This document shows, piece by piece, positions 5,858 through 14,826 of a stretch of 32,871 nt of DNA. The notes below the pieces were generated by a model. The model did no database searches and was not told the origin of the DNA. It saw only the letters and a list, made by a program, of their open reading frames with translations. Position 1 is the stretch's first letter; each line of letters begins with the position of its first letter. Both the position numbers and the translations under genes were made by a program. Location of the stretch: the IMG/VR virus record IMGVR_UViG_3300046171_000086, positions 1-32,871 of that record. One strand, 5' to 3'. Origin of the DNA: a virus.

Positions 5858-6679
5858 ATGCTAGTAACTGAACAACAACTTGAGCATTTGCTCCATGGTA
5901 ACAAAGAATGGGCCGATTGGGTCCAGCCGGTTCAAGACATTTTGCCCAAGTACGAGATTGACACGCCCGACCGCGTGGCGATGTTCTTTGCACAGTGTGG
6001 CCACGAAAGCCGCAATTTCAGTGTTCTCGAAGAAAACCTCAACTACAGCGCAAAGGCTTTAGATGCAGTATTCCCGAAATACTTCAAAAACGCGGGTAGG
6101 AACGCAGACGATTACCATCGTCAACCTGAGCGCATTGCTAATATCGTCTATGCTAGTCGCATGGGTAACGGCGATACTGAGTCCGGAGACGGTTGGAAAC
6201 ACCGAGGATTTGGAGTCATCCAACTCACCGGCAAAAATAACCAGTCCGCATTCGCATCTAGCATTGGAAAAACCTTAGAGGACACGCTAGAGTATCTACA
6301 GACGAAAACGGGTGCACTTGAAAGTGCTTGTTGGTTTTGGCAGTGCAATAATGTTAACACGTACGCAGATCAACAAGATATACGCGGGGCAACTAAACGC
6401 ATCAACGGCGGTTATATCGGTCTTGAAGACCGCAAACACCACTACGAGCGTGCACTAGAAATCCTCGGAGGGGCTTACGAACCCAAACCAGTGCCAGTTT
6501 TACTCAAGGTTGGCTCTACTGGCGAGGAGGTGAAGAAGGTCCAACAAGCGCTAAACCAAGACGCCGATGGCATATTCGGTAAACTGACCGAAGCTGCTGT
6601 GATTGCTTGGCAAGGCAACAATAACCTTACGCCTGACGGCATAGTAGGCCCAAAGACCTACAAAGCAATGGTCGCGTAA
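5858..6679 (+). CDS. Endolysin: GH19 chitinase-like lysozyme with C-terminal peptidoglycan-binding domain
   Basis: The product is 273 aa. Residues about 1-205 form a glycoside hydrolase 19 domain: FAQCGHESRNFSVLEENLNY carries the expected catalytic Glu (E50) and the second acidic pair (E58/E59). WKHRGFGVIQLTGKNN, SACWFWQCNNVN and ATKRINGGYIGLEDR are the other GH19 blocks. Residues about 213-273 (LLKVGSTGEEVKKVQQAL...DADGIFGKLTEAAVIAWQ...DGIVGPKTY) are a PG_binding_1 domain. There is no signal peptide, so export depends on the holin 4 nt upstream. It would cleave the glycan backbone of peptidoglycan at lysis. The start follows CAGGAG. Confidence 0.92.
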   Translation: MLVTEQQLEHLLHGNKEWADWVQPVQDILPKYEIDTPDRVAMFFAQCGHESRNFSVLEENLNYSAKALDAVFPKYFKNAGRNADDYHRQPERIANIVYASRMGNGDTESGDGWKHRGFGVIQLTGKNNQSAFASSIGKTLEDTLEYLQTKTGALESACWFWQCNNVNTYADQQDIRGATKRINGGYIGLEDRKHHYERALEILGGAYEPKPVPVLLKVGSTGEEVKKVQQALNQDADGIFGKLTEAAVIAWQGNNNLTPDGIVGPKTYKAMVA

Positions 6680-6698
6680 CCTGTTTAGGAGTTAACAC

Positions 6699-8057
6699 AT
6701 GGCAGTTGTCGCAGTAAAATCTTTTGGCGGTATAGCGCCCAAGATACCACCGCGCTATTTGAAAGATAGCCAAGCGCAGACAGCGCTTAATTGTCCGGTG
6801 TTCGCTGGTAGTATCCAACCTATCCTCGATATGGGTAGCTCACTCCTTACGCTTGAAAAATCAGGTACGATCAAGACTATCTATCGGTACGGTCAGGATA
6901 ACATTTCTGACACGCAGCATTGGTTTCACTGGCCTGCCGAAGTAGATGTTTGCCGCAGCCAGATCGCAGGAGACACGTCCGAATGGACATTCTTTACAGG
7001 CGACGGCGCACCTAAAGCCACGCACTCGGGCATCGCTTTGTCCGGTACAAATTACCCTGCTGCGTCTCGACCTTTAGGGCTTCCATCACCTACGAGTGCG
7101 GCATCAGCCGTTGTAGCTGGAGCCGTGGATGACACAGAGACTGTCGAGACAAGGGTTTACACGTACACGTTCGTAAACAAAGAGGCCGGTCGTGAGATAG
7201 AGTCCGCGCCTGCACCTGCGTCGACTTCGGTTGACGTTAGAACATCTCAGACAGTTACTTTAAGTAATTTTGCATCTGTTCCGGGGTCTGGCTACATCGT
7301 TACCCACAAAAGAATTTACCGTTCTACAGCGGGCGTTTTCTTATTGGTCGACGAAATTCCTGTGGCGCAGAGCACATTTTCTGATGATGTAGACCCTGAC
7401 GACCTATCCGAAGAAATCCCATCTTTGTACTGGGCTGAGCCTCCCGCTGCGCTGAAAGGACTTATTAACTTACCCAACGGTATGATGGCCGGTTTCGTGG
7501 GTAGAGACTTGTACTTCTGCGAACCTTACCGACCGCACGCGTGGCCTGAAAACTACATCCTAACGGTTGATTACCCCATTGTTGGTTTAGGCCGGATGGA
7601 CACCACACTGGCGGTTCTAACTACCGGCAACCCTTACTTTGTGCAGGGGTCTCACCCCAGCAATATGGCTGTTGTTAAGTCTGATCTTGAGCAAGCCTGC
7701 GTGTCTAAAGAAAGCATCGTTAGCTTCGGCGGAGGTGTAATATACGCGGCTCCTGATGGCTTAATGCTTTTATCGCCCGGCGGCTCTAAGATTATCACTG
7801 ACCAGTATTTTAGTTTTCGCCAGTGGCAGGCGTACTTTAAGCCTGAAACGATCCACTCGTACCAACAAGACAACCAGTACATCGCGTTTTTCGACAACGG
7901 AACGACACAGGGCGGCTTTATCTACGACATAACAAGTCGTCAGTTCATTCTCCACGACATGTACGCCACTGCTGGGTTCCAAGACATCCAGCGCGACAAG
8001 CTGTTTCTGACCTTTGCTGATAAGTCCTTAAAGGTTTGGCAGGACGGTGCAGGCTAA
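6699..8057 (+). CDS. Virion tail protein, N-terminal part (continues in the +1 frame at 8047)
   Basis: The product is 452 aa, starting after TTAGGAG. The opening 'AVVAVKSFGGIAPKIPPRYLKDSQAQTALNCPVFAGSIQP' is a pattern I know from phage tail or neck proteins that begin '..F.GI.P+...R.L....A..A.N....G.L.P'. A Fn3-like stretch (TRVYTYTFVNKEAGREIESA...) and beta-propeller-like repeats (LLTTGNPYFVQGSHPSNM, GGGVIYAAPDGLMLLSPGG) follow. It ends DKSLKVWQDGAG and stop. The next frame continues without a gap as KSYIWRSKKFTMPTDISFACGQLEAESYP, which in related proteins belongs to the same chain. The full product would be 539 aa. Confidence 0.75.
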   Translation: MAVVAVKSFGGIAPKIPPRYLKDSQAQTALNCPVFAGSIQPILDMGSSLLTLEKSGTIKTIYRYGQDNISDTQHWFHWPAEVDVCRSQIAGDTSEWTFFTGDGAPKATHSGIALSGTNYPAASRPLGLPSPTSAASAVVAGAVDDTETVETRVYTYTFVNKEAGREIESAPAPASTSVDVRTSQTVTLSNFASVPGSGYIVTHKRIYRSTAGVFLLVDEIPVAQSTFSDDVDPDDLSEEIPSLYWAEPPAALKGLINLPNGMMAGFVGRDLYFCEPYRPHAWPENYILTVDYPIVGLGRMDTTLAVLTTGNPYFVQGSHPSNMAVVKSDLEQACVSKESIVSFGGGVIYAAPDGLMLLSPGGSKIITDQYFSFRQWQAYFKPETIHSYQQDNQYIAFFDNGTTQGGFIYDITSRQFILHDMYATAGFQDIQRDKLFLTFADKSLKVWQDGAG

Positions 8058-8319
8058 GTCTTACATATGGCGTTCTAAGAAGTTCACCATGCCTACGGAT
8101 ATTAGCTTTGCTTGCGGGCAGCTAGAGGCCGAGTCGTACCCCATGACAATGAAGTTCTATGCGGACGGAACCTTGGTACACACCCAAACCGTTCAGTCCA
8201 GAACCCCGTTTCGTTTGCCTGCCAAGAGGGGGCGCGATTGGGAACTTCAGGTAGAAGGCTCAGTTGAAGTCTTTTCCATAGCCATGGCTAATTCAATGTC
8301 GGAGCTTGCGAATGCCTAG
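8047..8319 (+). CDS. Virion tail protein, C-terminal part (probably same polypeptide as 6699-8057)
   Basis: As a separate gene it would start at GTG 8047, overlap the upstream gene by 11 nt and make 90 aa. No Shine-Dalgarno is visible. The sequence (SYIWRSKKFTMPTDISFACG, LEAESYPMTMKFYADGTLVH, QSRTPFRLPAKRGRDWELQV, FSIAMANSMSELANA) matches the C-terminal 'tY.W+SK.F..P.....A.V.A..YP.t...YaDG' tail that I associate with the end of the same tail-protein family as the upstream gene. Joining needs one skipped base at the GGC TAA stop (8052-8057). The overlap in which both frames are open is only 26 nt (8032-8057). Confidence 0.65.
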   Translation: MQAKSYIWRSKKFTMPTDISFACGQLEAESYPMTMKFYADGTLVHTQTVQSRTPFRLPAKRGRDWELQVEGSVEVFSIAMANSMSELANA

Positions 8320-11300
8320 TTTACCCACAGTAACCAGTGATATTCCTCGCGACCTACGGCAGTACCTCGACCGTATCCGTGAAAATATCGACGGCGTTGG
8401 CCTAGACGAGATAATTACTGCGCGGAAATTGATTGCCGCAGGCTTGGCTGAGTACACTGGCGGGAATTTAAGTTCTACCACTGGCGGGACACAGTACGCT
8501 ACGCCACCGGCTCCACTGAATCTCGACGCCGACGGCGCGTTGATGAATATCATTGTCACGTGGGATAAGGCTCCCTACCAAGGCCACGCTTACACCGAGA
8601 TATGGGCTGCTGTACAAACTACCGCACAAGCGGAAGCTACCCCCGAACAGTACCCTGACATCGGCGAAGCGATTCTTGTCGGTATGGCTCCCGGTTCTGT
8701 GTGGGTACATAACATCGGCGGCGGGGCGTCTCGCTGGTATTGGGCGCGTTTTGTAAACGTCGAAGGGCTGGCCGGTCCGTTTAACTTGGTCGACGGCACA
8801 CGTGGAGACACGGCAACTGATCCCGCGCACCTTATTAGTTTATTGTCAGGGCAGATTGCAGAAGGGCAATTAGCGACTGCGTTGAGTAGCCGTATTGATT
8901 TGATCGACGGCGGTGAGAGTCTTGCAGGCTCCGTAGCGGCCCGACTTGCTACTGTCCAAGATCAGGTCAACGAACTGTTAAACCTGCCAGAGTGGGACTC
9001 TACAACCACTTACGCTGTTGGGGACCAAGTTGTTTACAACGGCTTTTTGTATGCGGCTCTGGTAGCAAGTACGAATGTTATACCTAGCAGCGACGACACA
9101 AAGTGGGACGAGGTCGGTGAGTATTCCACAATTGGCGATGCTGTAGCGGCGCACACAAACCAGATTACTGTTTTAACGAACGCAGACACCTCGCAGGTTC
9201 AGTCAACAAACGCCCTTGCTGCTCAGATGCGGGGTGCTTACACGGGCACCGATCTAGCGCTTGTATCCCAAGGCTTAGTTTACGAAGAGCGTATCGCTCG
9301 CGCCGATGCAGATACTGCGCTAGGCCAAAGTATTAGTACCGTTTCCGCGTTTGTTAACACAAAAACCCGTACGTTTTACCAAGCAGACGAACCTACAGGA
9401 ACTGCTGACCAGCCTCTCAACGAAGGCGACATGTGGATAGACACAGATGTCACGTACGCAGAGGACTATATCGAGGGTGATTACGTTATCCAGTCCAACC
9501 GTATGTATCGTTTTGACGGCACGAACTGGGTTGAGGCTATGGACTTCGGCTTTGCCGACTGGTTCTCCGCTATACGCTCAGAAAGAACTGCGCGAATTAC
9601 TGAAGACGAAGCGCTCGCCCAAGATATAACCACTCTGGTATCAAACACGAATAACAGCCTTGCGACTGTTAACCAAACACTGAGTACCGCTACGAGCGAT
9701 ATTTCATCTAACGCAAATGCTATCACTAACTTAACTGCCACGGTGAACAGTAACAACACTACCCTAAGCGCGGCGTTACAAGCGGAACAGACTGCTCGAG
9801 CCAACGAAGACGAAGCCTTAGCGCAAGACATCGTTACTGCTCAAGCTACTCTTGGGGATGATATAACGGCAGCGGTACAAGCGGAGTCTACTGCTCGGGT
9901 GACAGCAGACGGGCTGATTGAAGCCAAAAACACAATCAAGGTGGACTTAGCTGGTCATGTATCTGGTTACGGGCTTATCTCTTCAGCGAACGTTGACGAA
10001 GCACCCCAGTCCGAGTTTGGCGTGCGAGCAGACGCTTTTTGGCTGGCACCTCCTGCTGTAAATGCTATTAACGCCCCAACTCAAGACTTATTTGAGGGCT
10101 ACGTTTGGGTAGACATTAGTGATGCCGAGAACCCCGTAACAAAATACTACGACGGTGCCAACTGGACCACGACACCCCAAGCCCTGCCTTTTATCGTACG
10201 GACTACGCCAACAACTATTAACGGCGAGACAGTGCCTACGGGCGTCTACATGCAAGACGCTTATATTGCGAACGGTACGATCACGAACGCCAAGATCGGC
10301 AACGCGGCTATTGATGACGCAAAGATTGCCAATCTCGACGCGGGTAAGATCACCACAGGGTTCCTAGACGCTGCACGTATTGAAGCAGGCATGATTACCG
10401 CCGCGATGATCGACTCTCGCGGGCTATCTATCAAAGACGCAGACGGCAACGTGATCCTGTCTTCGGGGACACCGCTGAGCATATCAAACATACAAGGACT
10501 TGGTACGTTAGCGGCCTTTAGTGAAATTAGCCTTGATGATATTGAGAATGTGGGTGCCTTGGCGTCCCTAAACGAAGTCCGGGAGCAAGACCTAGTAAGT
10601 GGCCTAGCCGGTAAAATCGACGGCAAGGTTGAATCTTGGTTTGAACCTAGTACTTCAGACCCGTCATCTGCGTGGACGGACGACAACGGAGACGATCCAA
10701 AAACCTTACATCTTGGCGACATCTGGTGGCAGACAGACACAAGCACTCTCCACCGGTACAAGTATGCAGACTCTGAGTTTAGCTGGGAGCGGATCACTGA
10801 TGAGAAAGCCACAAGCGCGTTTGACAACGCTGCTACTGCGCAAGACACAGCCGACGGCAAACGGCGCGTGTTTATTGACCAGCCAGTGCCACCGTACGAC
10901 CGTGGCGACTTGTGGGACCGTGGGCCGACGACGGGTATTTATCGTTGTGATACAGCCAAAGGAGCCGATGGTAATTTCGCCGGTACTGATTGGACTGTCG
11001 TCGCTGACCTAACCGGTAACAACACTGCGGGGGCGATCACAGACCAAGGGGCGCTCGCCACACTCAGCACTGTAGCCTATAGCAACCTAGAGAGTGGGTT
11101 GGCTGGACGGATTGACGGCAAAGTCGAGACCTTTTTTGACGTAGCAGCTAACGACCCTTCCGCCGACTGGGAGGGCACCGCAGAGAAAAATCTACACCTA
11201 GGCGACCTTTGGTGGCAGACCGACGCCAATGTTTTAAGGCGTTACCACTACAACGGAACTGCTTACGAATGGCAGCAGATTACAGACCAGACGGCGATTG

Positions 11301-12376
11301 ATGCTTTTGCCAATGCAGCGACGGCTCAGGACACTGCTGACGGCAAGAGACGGGTTTTTGTTGCAGAGCCTGTACCACCCTACGATGTAGGCGACCTATG
11401 GGACAGGGGCACCGGGGCGTCGGGTCTCGGCCTGTGGCGGTGCATAACAGCTAAACCGGCATCTACCGAAGAAACGACTTATTCGTTTGCTGAAAACGAC
11501 TGGCAGGTAGCTGCGGATACCACAGCCGATAACACCGCCGCTGGTTTTGAAGGACAGGGTGCATTAGCCACACTAAACGAAGTTGCGTACGGCGAGTTAG
11601 CAACCGCTCTAGCGAACTTGATCGACGGTAAAGTAGAACAGCATTACGGCACCACAGACCCATCCACCGCGTGGGATACTGACGCCCTTAAAAACGAGCA
11701 CCTCAACGACTTGTGGTACAAGACAGACTCTAAGTTCTTGTATGTCTACGTTTCTGGGGACGACCCCACAACGGCAGGTACTGTTGAAGAGTTCTACTGG
11801 GAGCGTATAGAAGACCAAGCCGCCATTGATGCAGCAGAGGCTGCGTCGGATGCGCAGGATACCGCTGACGGAAAACGACGTGTGTTCGTAGATACGCCGG
11901 TCCCACCATATGATGTAGGCGACTTGTGGGATCGTGGAGACCAAGCGGGAGGCGGCATCTGGCGATGTAAAACAGCGCGAACCGCGAACCAAACCCACGA
12001 CGTTTCGTACTGGCAGGTTGTGGCAGACGCTACATTTACAGGCACCGCAGCGGGCATCGACGGCCAAGGGGCTTTTGCCACGTTGAGTCAAATTGATTCA
12101 AATAACATATCCACATACATCGCTGGCGCAGCAATTACGAACGCTTACATCGGCAACACGATACAGTCAGCGAGTTATAAACCGGCTACTGACCCCGATG
12201 GACCTGCGGGCTGGAAGATAGACAAGACCGGCGGCATGGAGATGAAGGATGCTACGTTCTTCGGAACACTTGATATTGACTCCGGCTCTGACACCCGCCT
12301 TGTGATTAAGTCTGACCGTATCGAAGTTTACGACGGCGGCGTACTACGCGTTCGTCTAGGGAACCTAAGCTCATGA
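8312..12376 (+). CDS. Large tail tip/fibre protein with three long internal repeats (J-like)
   Basis: I start at ATG 8312 (GGAG at 8301-8304), not at the in-frame TTG 8306, giving 1354 aa. The N-terminal region has a Fn3-like domain with PYQGHAYTEIWAA and SRWYWARFVNVEGLAGPFN, as in lambda J-type tip proteins. Next is a CBM5/12-like carbohydrate-binding patch (STTTYAVGDQVVYNGFLYAA), then long helical Asn/Ala/Thr-rich spacers (about 290-540). Three repeats of 157-170 aa follow, each with GKVE, LGDIWWQTD, AQDTADGKRRVF, VPPYD.GDLWDRG, WRC and GALATL blocks. The C terminus (KIDKTGGMEMKDATFFGTLD...DRIEVYDGGVLRVRLG) is the usual J/fibre ending. It should mediate host-surface recognition. Its TGA overlaps the next ATG. 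Confidence 0.85.
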   Translation: MPSLPTVTSDIPRDLRQYLDRIRENIDGVGLDEIITARKLIAAGLAEYTGGNLSSTTGGTQYATPPAPLNLDADGALMNIIVTWDKAPYQGHAYTEIWAAVQTTAQAEATPEQYPDIGEAILVGMAPGSVWVHNIGGGASRWYWARFVNVEGLAGPFNLVDGTRGDTATDPAHLISLLSGQIAEGQLATALSSRIDLIDGGESLAGSVAARLATVQDQVNELLNLPEWDSTTTYAVGDQVVYNGFLYAALVASTNVIPSSDDTKWDEVGEYSTIGDAVAAHTNQITVLTNADTSQVQSTNALAAQMRGAYTGTDLALVSQGLVYEERIARADADTALGQSISTVSAFVNTKTRTFYQADEPTGTADQPLNEGDMWIDTDVTYAEDYIEGDYVIQSNRMYRFDGTNWVEAMDFGFADWFSAIRSERTARITEDEALAQDITTLVSNTNNSLATVNQTLSTATSDISSNANAITNLTATVNSNNTTLSAALQAEQTARANEDEALAQDIVTAQATLGDDITAAVQAESTARVTADGLIEAKNTIKVDLAGHVSGYGLISSANVDEAPQSEFGVRADAFWLAPPAVNAINAPTQDLFEGYVWVDISDAENPVTKYYDGANWTTTPQALPFIVRTTPTTINGETVPTGVYMQDAYIANGTITNAKIGNAAIDDAKIANLDAGKITTGFLDAARIEAGMITAAMIDSRGLSIKDADGNVILSSGTPLSISNIQGLGTLAAFSEISLDDIENVGALASLNEVREQDLVSGLAGKIDGKVESWFEPSTSDPSSAWTDDNGDDPKTLHLGDIWWQTDTSTLHRYKYADSEFSWERITDEKATSAFDNAATAQDTADGKRRVFIDQPVPPYDRGDLWDRGPTTGIYRCDTAKGADGNFAGTDWTVVADLTGNNTAGAITDQGALATLSTVAYSNLESGLAGRIDGKVETFFDVAANDPSADWEGTAEKNLHLGDLWWQTDANVLRRYHYNGTAYEWQQITDQTAIDAFANAATAQDTADGKRRVFVAEPVPPYDVGDLWDRGTGASGLGLWRCITAKPASTEETTYSFAENDWQVAADTTADNTAAGFEGQGALATLNEVAYGELATALANLIDGKVEQHYGTTDPSTAWDTDALKNEHLNDLWYKTDSKFLYVYVSGDDPTTAGTVEEFYWERIEDQAAIDAAEAASDAQDTADGKRRVFVDTPVPPYDVGDLWDRGDQAGGGIWRCKTARTANQTHDVSYWQVVADATFTGTAAGIDGQGAFATLSQIDSNNISTYIAGAAITNAYIGNTIQSASYKPATDPDGPAGWKIDKTGGMEMKDATFFGTLDIDSGSDTRLVIKSDRIEVYDGGVLRVRLGNLSS
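10622..12097 (+). repeat. Three in-frame tandem repeats within the tail fibre gene
   Basis: Units run 10622-11116 (165 codons), 11117-11626 (170 codons) and 11627-12097 (157 codons). Each starts GKVE and contains a shared order of blocks: L.DLWW.TD, Y.W..I.D..A.DA, AQDTADGKRRVF, PVPPYD.GDLWDRG, R+C.TA, W.V.AD...NTA and QGA.ATL. The copies have diverged well beyond nucleotide identity, so they are old protein duplications rather than recent DNA repeats. Confidence 0.85.
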
Positions 12377-12645
12377 GTTTTGGGGTAGCCATAGATGGGT
12401 TTGCGTACACGTACGGGACGTTTAGCGTTATTACCAGTGGTGTTGTATCTACTGGCAACCAAACGTTCGCGAGCAAACCTGCGCACCCCGACATCACCGA
12501 CTGGCGTGTTGTGTTTATTCCCACGGGAGTGAGAAGTCCGGGCGACGAAGAAGTGCGCCCTGTACTACAGGAGAACCAGTACGCCGTTTACGCGAATAGT
12601 CCGAGCGACTTGTCGCCCCACCGATACATAGTACTGGGGAGATAG
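12373..12645 (+). CDS. Small tail-associated protein
   Basis: The product is 90 aa; its ATG overlaps the fibre gene's TGA (ATGA). It opens MSFGVAIDGFAYTYGTFSVI, which resembles the opening of the next protein (MSYGIKTFGDDG...). The centre (TDWRVVFIPTGVRSPGDEEV) and end (YAVYANSPSDLSPHRYIVLG) look like a small beta domain. Short proteins starting 'MS(Y/F)G(L/I/V)...' that follow a J-like gene are common in marine phages and are probably fibre-tip accessories. Function is not established. Confidence 0.65.
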   Translation: MSFGVAIDGFAYTYGTFSVITSGVVSTGNQTFASKPAHPDITDWRVVFIPTGVRSPGDEEVRPVLQENQYAVYANSPSDLSPHRYIVLGR

Positions 12646-14391
12646 ATGAGCTACGGAATTAAGACTTTCGGCGATGACGGGTATGTAAACCTACACAGCG
12701 ATTACTCGTCACTTGTTTACGTTGGAGAGTTTTCCAAAGAGACCGACCCTGTGCGCCCTGTGTATGAGGGTGATTACGCTATTCCCATTCTGGATTACCA
12801 GAAGAATAATAACTACGACCAAGGGTGGTTGATCCAGTACACCTTCGACTTCGACACAGATAACCTCATACCGTTCTACCGTCCGGCGTTTGACGGGCAA
12901 GAATTAGGTATCATCGACGTAGTGAATGAAGGTAGTACGTGGGTAGTTAACGCTCTGTACCAAGGCAACCCCGGTGACTTCCCTCGTTTTTTTGCTTTTG
13001 CGCCGCTAAAAGACCTGAGTAATGTTACTTTAAGTGACAGTGGCCTCGCGGTTTACGACAGCGACAGCAATCTTGTGTTTACCGATAGTAAACGACCACT
13101 ACGTATAGACGATGTATTAACAGTCCAGCACCCAAGCTCGATCAAGACAGGTGCCCGTGGGTCATGCGGGCGCAACGGTACATCTTGCCACCTCAACTAC
13201 ACCTCTGACCAGACAACGACTTATACAGGTGCGGTAAACAATACGAACTCTAAGCTTTACCACGTGGTTCCTTCTGCCTATGGCGGGTTGGCCTTCGACG
13301 ATGACGGCACATACACCCGTGGCTGCGGCCTTTTCAATTTGGGCGACAGGAAATACGCTTGGGCGTATCGGTCGTGGTCGTCGTTCCGTGGAACATTGAA
13401 GCACCCCTACGGCACCGCTAACCATCTAACGGGTTGGCTAGGTGATTTTTCAGGGGCTATGTACCAACAGAAGTCCGGTAGTTGCGGCTTTGGCGGCTTC
13501 CTTGGCGCTTTAATAGGCATCGTAGCGGTTGTTTTCACTGGCGGGGTTGGCCTCGCTTTGATCGGCGGTGCCCTAGGCGGGTTTGTTGTTGGAGAACTCA
13601 CTTCACCGACGTCGCCGTCTCTCAAAGCCTATGAGAACGACGCTATCTTTGACCAGAATAGTTCTTACGAGCTTATAGTAACTGACGCCACCTACTACGA
13701 TATTGATTCCGCTACGGGCATAGATAACACGATTGACTACGACAACCTCGCTTTTATCTACAGCGCAAATCCTGCCACGTACTGGGAGCTACAGTCCCTT
13801 GAAATCCTTAGCGATACGATCACAGCGTCGGTGAATGTTTACTGGAACGGCGCACTGGTAAGTGAGGGGTCTGTTATCGGTGAGTTCTCCACAAATTTTA
13901 CTGCGTCTAACGGAGATACTTACATACGCGGCCCCGTTGAAGATGAGTCTACGGTTTATACCCCCGGAGGGAGTTATGTCCCGCCTACGGTTACGTTTAA
14001 CGATAAATACAAAGTAGCGCGTGTTGCGTACGGGCAGGAGCCTACAGGTGACGCGGGCAGCGGCGACGATGACGACGACAGTGACTCCAATGTGCCGTCT
14101 GACATTCCAGAGTTATATGCTGGGGTACAAGCGTACAAAGCGGGAAGTTTTTCAGGGGCTTCGTTTTGGGGCGTCTACACCGGTTCCACGAACCCTGCTG
14201 GGAGCGCGTTTGTTATATACAACGGCCAATTTACGTTCTTAGATTTTAGTAATTTTAGTAACAGTGACACTACTTCCGTAACGGGTAGCGACGGCAGAAC
14301 CTATTACCGTGGAGCTTCACATCCAGAGGACGGCAACCCATTCCTACTCAACGGGTTTGAGTACCGATACTACGGCGTAGGCAGAGAATAA
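12646..14391 (+). CDS. Tail/fibre-associated protein with glycine-rich hydrophobic core and Asp-rich linker
   Basis: The product is 581 aa, starting after GGGGAGATAG. The N-terminal domain (MSYGIKTFGDDGYVNLHSDY...) matches the 'SYGI..F...G.....D....' style of phage fibre accessory proteins. A cysteine-containing patch (GARGSCGRNGTSCHLNY) follows, then a Gly-rich hydrophobic stretch (GFGGFLGALIGIVAVVFTGG and GLALIGGALGGFVVGEL, about residues 280-320) that could insert in a membrane. Next come beta-rich sequence, an Asp-rich linker (GSGDDDDDSDS, about 470) and a C-terminal beta domain (LYAGVQAYKAGSFSGASFWG). A role in the adsorption apparatus is inferred from position; the membrane-like segment is unusual for a fibre protein. 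Confidence 0.65.
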   Translation: MSYGIKTFGDDGYVNLHSDYSSLVYVGEFSKETDPVRPVYEGDYAIPILDYQKNNNYDQGWLIQYTFDFDTDNLIPFYRPAFDGQELGIIDVVNEGSTWVVNALYQGNPGDFPRFFAFAPLKDLSNVTLSDSGLAVYDSDSNLVFTDSKRPLRIDDVLTVQHPSSIKTGARGSCGRNGTSCHLNYTSDQTTTYTGAVNNTNSKLYHVVPSAYGGLAFDDDGTYTRGCGLFNLGDRKYAWAYRSWSSFRGTLKHPYGTANHLTGWLGDFSGAMYQQKSGSCGFGGFLGALIGIVAVVFTGGVGLALIGGALGGFVVGELTSPTSPSLKAYENDAIFDQNSSYELIVTDATYYDIDSATGIDNTIDYDNLAFIYSANPATYWELQSLEILSDTITASVNVYWNGALVSEGSVIGEFSTNFTASNGDTYIRGPVEDESTVYTPGGSYVPPTVTFNDKYKVARVAYGQEPTGDAGSGDDDDDSDSNVPSDIPELYAGVQAYKAGSFSGASFWGVYTGSTNPAGSAFVIYNGQFTFLDFSNFSNSDTTSVTGSDGRTYYRGASHPEDGNPFLLNGFEYRYYGVGRE

Positions 14392-14402
14392 GAGAGGCAA
14401 AC

Positions 14403-14750
14403 ATGGCATTCAATACACAGTTTATAGTCGACAAAGTCTCGGTTTACCCCGAGATACATGGGTTTACGAACGGTATCGGGCAGATAAGAGCACGATGGAG
14501 GATCACCAACACTGACCACCCTGATGGTTTTTCGGACCATTTGTTCGAGAAAAACTTCCACCATGATACGTTTGAGTTAGATACGTTTGTCCAAATCGAA
14601 GACGTCACAGACGCTATGATGGAGGAGTGGGTTACGGCTGGTATGGCTGAGGAGACTAAACAACGTATTAAGATGGCTAACCTTGAACGTATCCGTTTAA
14701 GCCACGAAGAAGCGCAGTTATCGACGTACTTCGAGAACAGCGGGGACTAA
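14403..14750 (+). CDS. Small conserved phage protein
   Basis: The product is 115 aa, starting after AGAGAGG. Its N-terminal beta half (MAFNTQFIVDKVSVYPEIHG...GQIRARWRITN) and charged helical C-terminal half (VTDAMMEEWVTAGMAEETKQ, IKMANLERIRLSHEEA) match the DUF7936-like layout also suspected for 401-742. 'MAFNT.F.+..V.VYP...' is a beginning I recognise from marine phages, next to tail genes. No enzyme motif, signal or membrane segment is present. The promoter/operator of the GNAT gene follows directly. Confidence 0.65.
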   Translation: MAFNTQFIVDKVSVYPEIHGFTNGIGQIRARWRITNTDHPDGFSDHLFEKNFHHDTFELDTFVQIEDVTDAMMEEWVTAGMAEETKQRIKMANLERIRLSHEEAQLSTYFENSGD

Positions 14751-14764
14751 GGGAAATAATGAGT

Positions 14765-14792
14765 TTTACAAAATCAGCTACTATGCTATTAA
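14765..14792 (+). promoter_or_regulatory. Putative sigma70-type promoter of the GNAT gene
   Basis: TTTACA (14765-14770) and TATTAA (14787-14792) are separated by 16 nt. They are 5/6 and 4/6 matches to the -35 and -10 consensus, in the only sizeable gap of the late region. The operator-like element begins 7 nt after the -10. Confidence 0.45.
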
Positions 14793-14798
14793 GTATTT

Positions 14799-14818
14799 AT
14801 GTGTTAACGTGTAAACAG
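14799..14818 (+). promoter_or_regulatory. Operator-like element, copy 1
   Basis: The sequence ATGTGTTAACGTGTAAACAG matches the element at 31231-31250 at 18 of 20 positions. Its core is an imperfect palindrome with 7-bp arms (TGTTAAC and GTAAACA, 6/7 complementary). It would cover the transcription start of the GNAT gene and ends against its AGGAG ribosome site, so a bound protein would block expression. Confidence 0.6.
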
Positions 14819-14826
14819 GAGTATCC

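Noticed and set aside
10261-10860. 199-aa open frame on the minus strand
   Set aside because: It is entirely antisense to the tail fibre gene, Ser/Arg-rich as expected of a shadow frame, and has no Shine-Dalgarno.
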